Shown here one piece after another: positions 40,801-52,155 of a stretch of DNA of 64,000 bases; the first letter of the stretch is position 1, and every line of letters begins with the position of its first letter. Position numbers and translations under genes: made by a program. The stretch is from Auanema rhodensis (taxonomy: Eukaryota > Nematoda > Chromadorea > Rhabditida > Rhabditidae). The stretch is from contig OZ059898.1 in assembly GCA_964057225.1 (NCBI GenBank), forward strand, positions 20,375,267-20,439,266, in the 5' to 3' direction. The notes beneath the pieces are model-generated. The model had not been told where the DNA came from. It made no database searches and saw nothing but the letters and a program-made list of their open reading frames with translations.

Positions 40801-41409
40801 TACATACCTAGTGCACATCACGTGTACATTTAATTAGCATAAATTAAAGTTCACGTAAATTTCAAAGTCATGGTTACCATGAACCAATATCAATAAAAAT
40901 TTGTTTTTAGACTAATTTGGACATGGAGAATCTAATTTTGAAAACCGCATCTCTTTATCTTTCAAGTGATGCGAGTTACATACCAAGTGCACATCACGTG
41001 TACATTTAATTAGCATAAATTAAAGTTCACGTAAATTTCAAAGTCATGGTTACCATGAACCAATATCAATAAAAATTTGTTTTTAGACTAATTTGGACAT
41101 GGGAATTCTAATTTTGAAAACCGCATCTCTTTATCTTTCACGTGAAGCGAGTTACATACCAAGTGCACATCACGTGTACATTTAATTAGCATAAATTAAA
41201 GTTCACGTAAATTTCAAAGTCATGGTTACCATGAACCAATATCAATAAAAATTTGTTTTTAGACTAATTTGGACATGGGAATTCTAATTTTGAAAACCGC
41301 ATCTCTTTATCTTTCACGTGAAGCGAGTTACATATAAAGTGCACATCACGTGTACATTTAATTAGCATAAATTAAAGTTCACGTAAATTTCAAAGTCATG
41401 GTTACCATG
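34771..41409. repeat. 37-monomer (6,512 bp) tandem duplication, copy 2
   Basis: This is the second copy of the block starting at 28,259. Near identity over about 6.6 kb means a very recent unequal exchange, or an assembly duplication. The right part (from about 39.4 kb) is itself partly repeated again at 41.9-44.0 kb, so this segment is a focus of repeated rearrangement. Confidence 0.9.
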
Positions 41410-44400
41410 CACCAATATCAATGAAAATTTGTTTTTAGACTAATATGGACATGGGGAATCTAATTTTGAAAACCGCATCTCTTTATCTTTCACGTGAAGC
41501 GAGTTACATACCTAGTGCACATCACGTGTACATTTAATTAGCATAAATTAAAGTTCACGTAAATTTCAAAGTCATGGTTACCATGAACCAATATCAATAA
41601 AAATTTGTTTTTAGACTAATTTGGACATGGGGAATCTAATTTTGTAAACCGCATCTCTTTATCTTTCAAGTGAAGCGAGTTACATACCTAGTGCACATCA
41701 CGTGTACATTTAATTAGCATAAATTAAAGTTCACGCAAATTTCAAAGTCATGGTTACCATGAACCAATATCAATAAAAATTTGTTTTTAGACTAATTTGG
41801 ACATGGAGATTCTAATTTTGAAAACCGCATCTCTTTATCTTTCACGTGAAGCGAGTTACATATAAAGTGCACATCACGTGTACATTTAATTAGCATAAAT
41901 TAAAGTTCACGTAAATTTCAAAGTCATGGTTACCATGAACCAATATCAATAAAAATTTGTTTTTAGACTAATATGGACATGGGGAATCTAATTTTGAAAA
42001 CCGCATCTCTTTATCTTTCACGTGAAGCGAGTTACATATAAAGTGCACATCACGTGTACATTTAATTAGCATAAATTAAAGTTCACGTAAATTTCAAAGT
42101 CATGGTTACCATGAACCAATATCAATAAAAATTTGTTTTTAAACTAATATGGACATGGGGATTCTAATTTTGAAAACCGCATCTCTTTATCTTTCACGTG
42201 AAGCGAGTTACATACCTAGTGCACATCACGTGTACATTTAATTAGCATAAATTAAAGTTCACGTAAATTTCAAAGTCATGGTTACCATGAACCAATATCA
42301 ATAAAAATTTGTTTTTAGACTAATTTGGACATGGGGATTCTAATTTTGAGAACCGCATCTCTTTATCTTTCACGTGAAGCGAGTTACATACCAAGTGCAC
42401 ATCACGTGTACATTTAATTAGCATAAATTAAAGTTCACGTAAATTTCAAAGTCATGGTTACCATGAACCAATATCAATAAAAATTTGTTTTTAAACTAAT
42501 ATGGACATGGGGAATCTAATTTTGAAAACCGCATCTCTTTATCTTTCAAGTGAAGCGAGTTACATACCAAGTGCACATCACGTGTACATTTAATTAGCAT
42601 AAATTAAAGTTCACGTAAATTTCAAAGTCATGGTTACCATGAACCAATATCAGTAAAAATTTGTTTTCAAACTAATATGGACATAGGGATTCTAATTTTG
42701 AAAACCGCATCTCTTTATCTTTCACGTGAAGCGAGTTACATACCTAGTGCACATCACGTGTACATTTAATTAGCATAAATTAAAGTTCACGTAAATTTCA
42801 AAGTCATGGTTACCATGAACCAATATCAATAAAAATTTGTTTTTAGACTAATTTGGACATGGGGATTCTAATTTTGAAAACCGCATCTTTTTATCTTTCA
42901 CGTGAAGCGAGTTACATACCTAGTGCACATCACGTGTACATTTAATTAGCATAAATTAAAGTTCACGTAAATTTCAAAGTCATGGTTACCATGAACCAAT
43001 ATCAATAAAAATTTGTTTTTAGACTAATTTGGACATGGGAATTCTAATTTTGAAAACCGCATCTCTTTATCTTTCACGTGAAGCGAGTTACATACCTAGT
43101 GCACATCACGTGTACATTTAATTAGCATAAATTAAAGTTCACGTAAATTTCAAAGTCATGGTTACCATGAACCAATATCAATAAAAATTTGTTTTTAAAC
43201 TAATATGGACATGGGGAATCTAATTTTGAAAACCGCATCTCTTTATCTTTCACGTGAAGCGAGTTACATATAAAGTGCACATCACGTGTACATTTAATTA
43301 GCATAAATTAAAGTTCACGTAAGTTTCAAAGTCATGGTTACCATGAACCAATATCAATAAAAATTTGTTTTCAAACTAATATGGACATGGGGATTCTAAT
43401 TTTGAAAACCGCATCTCTTTATCTTTCACGTGAAGCGAGTTACATACCTAGTGCACATCACGTGTACATTTAATTAGCATAAATTAAAGTTCACGTAAAT
43501 TTCAAAGTCATGGTTACCATGAACCAATATCAATAAAAATTTGTTTTTAGACTAATTTGGACATGGAGAATCTAATTTTGAAAACCGCATCTCTTTATCT
43601 TTCAAGTGATGCGAGTTACATACCAAGTGCACATCACGTGTACATTTAATTAGCATAAATTAAAGTTCACGTAAATTTCAAAGTCATGGTTACCATGAAC
43701 CAATATCAATAAAAATTTGTTTTTAGACTAATTTGGACATGGGAATTCTAATTTTGAAAACCGCATCTCTTTATCTTTCACGTGAAGCGAGTTACATACC
43801 AAGTGCACATCACGTGTACATTTAATTAGCATAAATTAAAGTTCACGTAAATTTCAAAGTCATGGTTACCATGAACCAATATCAATAAAAATTTGTTTTT
43901 AGACTAATTTGGACATGGGAATTCTAATTTTGAAAACCGCATCTCTTTATCTTTCACGTGAAGCGAGTTACATATAAAGTGCACATCACGTGTACATTTA
44001 ATTAGCATAAATTAAAGTTCACGTAAATTTCAAAGTCATGGTTACCATGCACCAATATCAATGAAAATTTGTTTTTAGACTAATATGGACATGGGGAATC
44101 TAATTTTGAAAACCGCATCTCTTTATCTTTCACGTGAAGCGAGTTACATACCTAGTGCACATCACGTGTACATTTAATTAGCATAAATTAAAGTTCACGT
44201 AAATTTCAAAGTCATGGTTACCATGAACCAATATCAATAAAAATTTGTTTTTAGACTAATTTGGACATGGGGAATCTAATTTTGTAAACCGCATCTCTTT
44301 ATCTTTCAAGTGAAGCGAGTTACATACCTAGTGCACATCACGTGTACATTTAATTAGCATAAATTAAAGTTCACGCAAATTTCAAAGTCATGGTTACCAT

Positions 44401-44450
44401 GAACCAATATCAATAAAAATTTGTTTTTAGACTAATTTGGACATGGGGAT
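39423..44450. repeat. 14-15 monomer repeat with a monomer insertion
   Basis: Monomers from 39,423 recur from 41,887 at an offset of 2,464 bp (14 monomers) up to the CTTTTTATC unit (42,885). An extra GGGAATTC/CCTAG monomer (42,943-43,118) follows, after which the offset is 2,640 bp (15 monomers) as far as about 44,440. Marker differences include TATCAGTAAAA near 42,651 and GGAGATTC near 41,803. AATTTTGTAAACC marks both copies at about 41,640 and 44,280. Confidence 0.75.
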
Positions 44451-45406
44451 TCTAATTTTGAAAACCGCATCTCTTTATCTTTCACGTGAAGCGAGTTACA
44501 TATAAAGTGCACATCACGTGTACATTTAATTAGCATAAATTAAAGTTCACGTAAGTTTCAAAGTCATGGTTACCATGAACCAATATCAATAAAAATTTGT
44601 TTTCAAACTAATATGGACATGGGGATTCTAATTTTGAAAACCGCATCTCTTTATCTTTCACGTGAAGCGAGTTACATACCTAGTGCACATCACGTGTACA
44701 TTTAATTAGCATAAATTAAAGTTCACGTAAATTTCAAAGTCATGGTTACCATGAACCAATATCAATAAAAATTTGTTTTTAAACTAATATGGACATGGGG
44801 AATCTAATTTTGAAAACCGCATCTCTTTATCTTTCACGTGAAGCGAGTTACATATAAAGTGCACATCACGTGTACATTTAATTAGCATAAATTAAAGTTC
44901 ACGTAAGTTTCAAAGTCATGGTTACCATGAACCAATATCAATAAAAATTTGTTTTCAAACTAATATGGACATGGGGATTCTAATTTTGAAAACCGCATCT
45001 CTTTATCTTTCACGTGAAGCGAGTTACATACCTAGTGCACATCACGTGTACATTTAATTAGCATAAATTAAAGTTCACGTAAATTTCAAAGTCATGGTTA
45101 CCATGAACCAATATCAATAAAAATTTGTTTTTAGACTAATTTGGACATGGAGAATCTAATTTTGAAAACCGCATCTCTTTATCTTTCAAGTGATGCGAGT
45201 TACATACCAAGTGCACATCACGTGTACATTTAATTAGCATAAATTAAAGTTCACGTAAATTTCAAAGTCATGGTTACCATGAACCAATATCAATAAAAAT
45301 TTGTTTTTAGACTAATTTGGACATGGGAATTCTAATTTTGAAAACCGCATCTCTTTATCTTTCACGTGAAGCGAGTTACATACCAAGTGCACATCACGTG
45401 TACATT
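43119..45406. repeat. Nine-monomer spaced repeat of a four-monomer string
   Basis: The string TTTTAAAC/TATAAAG, AAGTTTC/TTTTCAAAC, CAAGTGATGC and GGGAATTC/CCAAG at 43,119-43,822 recurs at 44,703-45,406, an offset of 1,584 bp. The pair just before it (AAGTTTC/TTTTCAAAC at 44,527) is also a copy of the second member. This is further evidence of repeated local exchange in this part of domain B. Confidence 0.7.
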
Positions 45407-48400
45407 TAATTAGCATAAATTAAAGTTCACGTAAATTTCAAAGTCATGGTTACCATGAACCAATATCAATAAAAATTTGTTTTTAGACTAATTTGGACAT
45501 GGGGAATCTAATTTTGAAAACCGCATCTCTTTATCTTTCAAGTGAAGCGAGTTACATACCTAGTGCACATCACGTGTACATTTAATTAGCATAAATTAAA
45601 GTTCACGCAAATTTCAAAGTCATGGTTACCATGAACCAATATCAATAAAAATTTGTTTTTAGACTAATTTGGACATGGGGATTCTAATTTTGAAAACCGC
45701 ATCTCTTTATCTTTCACGTGAAGCGAGTTACATACCTAGTGCACATCACGTGTACATTTAATTAGCATAAATTAAAGTTCACGTAAATTTCAAAGTCATG
45801 GTTACCATGAACCAATATCAATAAAAATTTGTTTTTAGACTAATTTGGACATGGGAATTCTAATTTTGAAAACCGCATCTCTTTATCTTTCACGTGAAGC
45901 GAGTTACATACCTAGTGCACATCACGTGTACATTTAATTAGCATAAATTAAAGTTCACGTAAATTTCAAAGTCATGGTTACCATGCACCAATATCAATAA
46001 AAGTTTGTTTTTAGACTAATATGGACATGGGGAATCTAATTTTGAGAACCGCATCTCTTTATCTTTCACGTGAAGCGAGTTACATATAAAGTGCACATCA
46101 CGTGTACATTTAATTAGCATAAATTAAAGTTCACGTAAATTTCAAAGTCATGGTTACCATGAACCAATATCAATAAAAATTTGTTTTTAGACTAATATGG
46201 ACATGGGGAATCTAATTTTGAAAACCGCATCTCTTTATCTTTCACGTGAAGCGAGTTACATACCAAGTGCACATCACGTGTACATTTAATTAGCATAAAT
46301 TAAAGTTCACGTAAATTTCAAAGTCATGGTTACCATGAACCAATATCAATAAAAATTTGTTTTTAAACTATTATGGACATGGGGAATCTAATTTTGAAAA
46401 CCGCATCTCTTTATCTTTCAAGTGAAGCGAGTTACATACCAAGTGCACATCACGTGTACATTTAATTAGCATAAATTAAAGTTCACGTAAATTTCAAAGT
46501 CATGGTTACCATGAACCAATATCAATAAAAATTTGTTTTCAAACTAATATGGACATGGGGATTCTAATTTTGAAAACCGCATCTCTTTATCTTTCACGTG
46601 AAGCGAGTTACATACCTAGTGCACATCACGTGTACATTTAATTAGCATAAATTAAAGTTCACGTAAATTTCAAAGTCATGGTTACCATGAACCAATATCA
46701 ATAAAAATTTGTTTTTAGACTAATTTGGACATGGAGAATCTAATTTTGAAAACCGCATCTCTTTATCTTTCAAGTGATGCGAGTTACATACCAAGTGCAC
46801 ATCACGTGTACATTTAATTAGCATAAATTAAAGTTCACGTAAATTTCAAAGTCATGGTTACCATGAACCAATATCAATAAAAATTTGTTTTTAAACTAAT
46901 ATGGACATGGGGAATCTAATTTTGAAAACCGCATCTCTTTATCTTTCACGTGAAGCGAGTTACATACCTAGTGCACATCACGTGTACATTTAATTAGCAT
47001 AAGTTGAAGTTCACGTAAATTTCAAAGTCATGGTTACCATGAACCAATATCAATGAAAATTTGTTTTTAGACTAATATGGACATGGGGAATCTAATTTTG
47101 AAAACCGCATCTCTTTATCTTTCACGTGAAGCGAGTTACATACCTAGTGCACATCACGTGTACATTTAATTAGCATAAATTAAAGTTCACGTAAATTTCA
47201 AAGTCATGGTTACCATGAACCAATATCAATAAAAATTTGTTTTTAGACTAATTTGGACATGGGGAATCTAATTTTGAAAACCGCATCTCTTTATCTTTCA
47301 AGTGAAGCGAGTTACATACCTAGTGCACATCACGTGTACATTTAATTAGCATAAATTAAAGTTCACGCAAATTTCAAAGTCATGGTTACCATGAACCAAT
47401 ATCAATAAAAATTTGTTTTTAGACTAATTTGGACATGGGGATTCTAATTTTGAAAACCGCATCTCTTTATCTTTCACGTGAAGCGAGTTACATACCTAGT
47501 GCACATCACGTGTACATTTAATTAGCATAAATTAAAGTTCACGTAAATTTCAAAGTCATGGTTACCATGAACCAATATCAATAAAAATTTGTTTTTAGAC
47601 TAATTTGGACATGGGAATTCTAATTTTGAAAACCGCATCTCTTTATCTTTCACGTGAAGCGAGTTACATACCTAGTGCACATCACGTGTACATTTAATTA
47701 GCATAAATTAAAGTTCACGTAAATTTCAAAGTCATGGTTACCATGAACCAATATCAATAAAAATTTGTTTTTAAACTAATATGGACATGGGGAATCTAAT
47801 TTTGAAAACCGCATCTCTTTATCTTTCACGTGAAGCGAGTTACATACCTAGTGCACATCACGTGTACATTTAATTAGCATAAATTAAAGTTCACGTAAAT
47901 TTCAAAGTCATGGTTACCATGCACCAATATCAATAAAAGTTTGTTTTTAGACTAATATGGACATGGGGAATCTAATTTTGAGAACCGCATCTCTTTATCT
48001 TTCACGTGAAGCGAGTTACATATAAAGTGCACATCACGTGTACATTTAATTAGCATAAATTAAAGTTCACGTAAATTTCAAAGTCATGGTTACCATGAAC
48101 CAATATCAATAAAAATTTGTTTTTAGACTAATATGGACATGGGGAATCTAATTTTGAAAACCGCATCTCTTTATCTTTCACGTGAAGCGAGTTACATACC
48201 AAGTGCACATCACGTGTACATTTAATTAGCATAAATTAAAGTTCACGTAAATTTCAAAGTCATGGTTACCATGAACCAATATCAATGAAAATTTGTTTTT
48301 AAACTAATATGGACATGGGGAATCTAATTTTGAAAACCGCATCTCTTTATCTTTCAAGTGAAGCGAGTTACATACCAAGTGCACATCACGTGTACATTTA

Positions 48401-49102
48401 ATTAGCATAAATTAAAGTTCACGTAAATTTCAAAGTCATGGTTACCATGAACCAATATCAATAAAAATTTGTTTTCAAACTAATATGGACATGGGGATTC
48501 TAATTTTGAAAACCGCATCTCTTTATCTTTCACGTGAAGCGAGTTACATACCTAGTGCACATCACGTGTACATTTAATTAGCATAAATTAAAGTTCACGT
48601 AAATTTCAAAGTCATGGTTACCATGAACCAATATCAATAAAAATTTGTTTTTAGCCTAATTTGGACATGGAGAATCTAATTTTGAAAACCGCATCTCTTT
48701 ATCTTTCAAGTGATGCGAGTTACATACCAAGTGCACATCACGTGTACATTTAATTAGCATAAATTAAAGTTCACGTAAATTTCAAAGTCATGGTTACCAT
48801 GAACCAATATCAATAAAAATTTGTTTTTAAACTAATATGGACATGGGGAATCTAATTTTGAAAACCGCATCTCTTTATCTTTCACGTGAAGCGAGTTACA
48901 TACCTAGTGCACATCACGTGTACATTTAATTAGCATAAGTTGAAGTTCACGTAAATTTCAAAGTCATGGTTACCATGAACCAATATCAATGAAAATTTGT
49001 TTTTAGACTAATATGGACATGGGGAATCTAATTTTGAAAACCGCATCTCTTTATCTTTCACGTGAAGCGAGTTACATATAAAGTGCACATCACGTGTACA
49101 TT
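45407..49102. repeat. Modular cassettes i-j-l(-e), h-a-b-c, d-e-f, first series
   Basis: The subtype order is i-j-l, h-a-b-c, d-e-f, then i-j-l-e, h-a-b-c, d-e-f. The h-a-b-c cassette is at 45,935-46,638 and 47,871-48,574. The l units here carry GGGAATTC. The f unit at 46,991 ends with CCTAG where other f units have TATAAAG, so it may be a fusion to the following i unit. Private changes are AAACTATTATGG (about 46,367) and TTTTAGCC (about 48,651). Confidence 0.72.
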
Positions 49103-49982
49103 TAATTAGCATAAATTAAAGTTCACGTAAATTTCAAAGTCATGGTTACCATGCACCAATATTAATAAAAATTTGTTTTTAGACTAATATGGACATGGGG
49201 AATCTAATTTTGAAAACCGCATCTCTTTATCTTTCAAGTGAAGCGAGTTACATACCAAGTGCACATCACGTGTACACTTAATTAGCATAAATTAAAGTTC
49301 ACGTAAATTTCAAAGTCATGGTTACCATGCACCAATATCAATGAAAATTTGTTTTTAGACTAATATGGACATGGGGAATCTAATTTTGAAAACCGCATCT
49401 CTTTATCTTTCACGTGAAGCGAGTTACATACCTAGTGCACATCACGTGTACATTTAATTAGCATAAGTTGAAGTTCACGTAAATTTCAAAGTCATGGTTA
49501 CCATGAACCAATATCAATGAAAATTTGTTTTTAGACTAATATGGACATGGGGAATCTAATTTTGAAAACCGCATCTCTTTATCTTTCACGTGAAGCGAGT
49601 TACATATAAAGTGCACATCACGTGTACATTTAATTAGCATAAATTAAAGTTCACGTAAATTTCAAAGTCATGGTTACCATGCACCAATATTAATAAAAAT
49701 TTGTTTTTAGACTAATATGGACATGGGGAATCTAATTTTGAAAACCGCATCTCTTTATCTTTCAAGTGAAGCGAGTTACATACCAAGTGCACATCACGTG
49801 TACACTTAATTAGCATAAATTAAAGTTCACGTAAATTTCAAAGTCATGGTTACCATGCACCAATATCAATGAAAATTTGTTTTTAGACTAATATGGACAT
49901 GGGGAATCTAATTTTGAAAACCGCATCTCTTTATCTTTCAAGTGAAGCGAGTTACATACCAAGTGCACATCACGGGTACATT
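48927..49982. repeat. Three-monomer tandem duplication (528 bp)
   Basis: The string f (AAGTTGAAG), g (ATTAATAA with CAAGTG and CACTTAATT) and a GCACC/AATGAAAA unit is present at 48,927-49,454 and again at 49,455-49,982. The third members differ at their 3' end: CACGTG with CCTAG in the first, CAAGTG with CCAAG in the second. The g and GCACC/AATGAAAA pair occurs once more at 63,535-63,886. Confidence 0.8.
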
Positions 49983-52155
49983 TAGTTAGCATAAATTAAA
50001 GTTCACGTAAATTTCAAAGTCATGGTTACCATGAACCAATATCAATAAAAATTTGTTTTTAAACTAATATGGACATGGGGATTCTAATTTTGAAAACCGC
50101 ATCTCTTTATCTTTCACGTGAAGCGAGTTACATATAAAGTGCACATCACGTGTACATTTAATTAGCATAAATTAAAGTTCACGTAAAATTCAAAGTCATG
50201 GTTACCATGAACCAATATCAATAAAAATTTGTTTTGAAACTAATATGGACATGGGGAATCTAATTTTGAAAACCGCATCTCTTTATCTTTCACGTGAAGC
50301 GAGTTACATACCTAGTGCACATCACGTGTACATTTAATTAGCATAAATTAAAGTTCACGTAAATTTCAAAGTCATGGTTACCATGACCCAATATCAATAA
50401 AAATTTGTTTTTAGACTAATATGGACATGGGGAATCTAATTTTGAAAACCGCATCTCTTTATCTTTCACGTGAAGCGAGTTACATATAAAGTGCACATCA
50501 CGTGTACATTTAATTAGCATAAATTAAAGTTCACGTAAATTTCAAAGTCATGGTTACAATGCACCAATATTAAAAAAAATTGGTTTTTAGACTAATATGG
50601 ACATGGGGAATCTAATTTTGAAAACTGCATCTCTTTATCTTTCACGTGAAGCGAGTTACATACCAAGTGCACATCACGTGTACACTTAATTAGCATAAAT
50701 TAAAGTTCACGTTAATTTCAAAGTCATGGTTACCATGAACCAATATCAATAAAAACTTGTTTTTAGACTAATATGGACATGGGGAATCTAATTTTGAAAA
50801 CCGCATCTCTTTATCTTTCACGTGAAGCGAGTTACATATAAAGTGCACATCACGTGTACATTTAATTAGCATAAATTAAAGTTCACGTAAATTTCAAAGT
50901 CATGGTTACCATGCACCAATATTAATAAAAATTTGTTTTTAGACTAATATGGACATGGGGAATCTAATTTTGAAAACCGCATCTTTTTATCTTTCACGTG
51001 AAGCGAGTTACATACCAAGTGCACATCACGTGTACACTAAATTAGCATAAATTAAAGTTCACGTTAATTTCAAAGTCATGGTTACCATGAACCAATATCA
51101 ATAAAAATTTGTTTTTAGACTAATATGGACATGGGGAATCTAATTTTGAAAATCGCATCTCTTTATCTTTCAAGTGAAGCGAGTTACATACCAAGTGCAC
51201 ATCACGTGTACATTTAATTAGCATAAATTAAAGTTCACGTAAATTTCAAATTCATGGTTACCATGAACCAATATCAATAAAAATTTGTTTTTAAACTAAT
51301 ATGGACATGGGGATTCTAATTTTGAAAACCGCATCTCTTTATCTTTCACGTGAAGCGAGTTACATACCTAGTGCACATCACGTGTACATTTAATTAGCAT
51401 AAATTAAAGTTCACGTAAATTTCAAAGTCATGGTTACCATGAACCAATATCAATAAAAATTTGTTTTTAGACTAAATTGGACATGGGGAATCTAATTTTG
51501 AAAACCGCATCTCTTTATCTTTCAAGTGAAGCGAGTTACATACCAAGTGCACATCAAGTGTACATTTAATTAGCATAAATTAAAGTTCACGTAAATTTCA
51601 AATTCATGGTTACCATGAACCAATATCAATAAAAATTTGTTTTTAAACTAATATGGACATGGGGAATCTAATTTTGAAAACCGCATCTCTTTATCTTTCA
51701 CGTGAAGCGAGTTACATACCTAGTGCACATCACGTGTACATTTAATTAGCATAAATTAAAGTTCACGTAAATTTCAAATTCATGGTTACCATGAACCAAT
51801 ATCAATAAAAATTTGTTTTTAAACTAATATGGACATGGGGATTCTAATTTTGAAAACTGCATCTCTTTATCTTTCACGTGAAGCGAGTTACATACCTAGT
51901 GCACATCACGTGTACATTTAATTAGCATAAATTAAAGTTCACGTAAATTTCAAAGTCATGGTTACCATGAACCAATATCAATAAAAATATGTTTTTAGAC
52001 TAATTTGGACATGGGGAATCTAATTTTGAAAAACGCATCTCTTTATCTTTCACGTGAAGCGAGTTACATACCAAGTGCACATCACGTGTACATTTAATTA
52101 GCATAAATTAAAGTTCACGTAAATTTCAAAGTCATGGTTACCATGAACCAACATC
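49970..52155. repeat. Patch of poorly homogenised monomers
   Basis: About a dozen successive monomers carry changes seen nowhere or rarely elsewhere: CACGGGTAC and TTTAGTTAGC (about 49,975), TTTTGAAAC (50,232), CATGACCC (50,385), TTACAATG and ATTAAAAAAAATTGG (50,555-50,583), CACTAAATTAG (51,034), AAATCGC (51,150), AAATTGG (51,475), ATCAAGTG (51,555), AAATATG (51,987) and CCAACATC (52,149). AATTCATGG occurs in three units here (51,249, 51,601 and 51,777). The flanks are nearly free of private changes. Confidence 0.75.
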
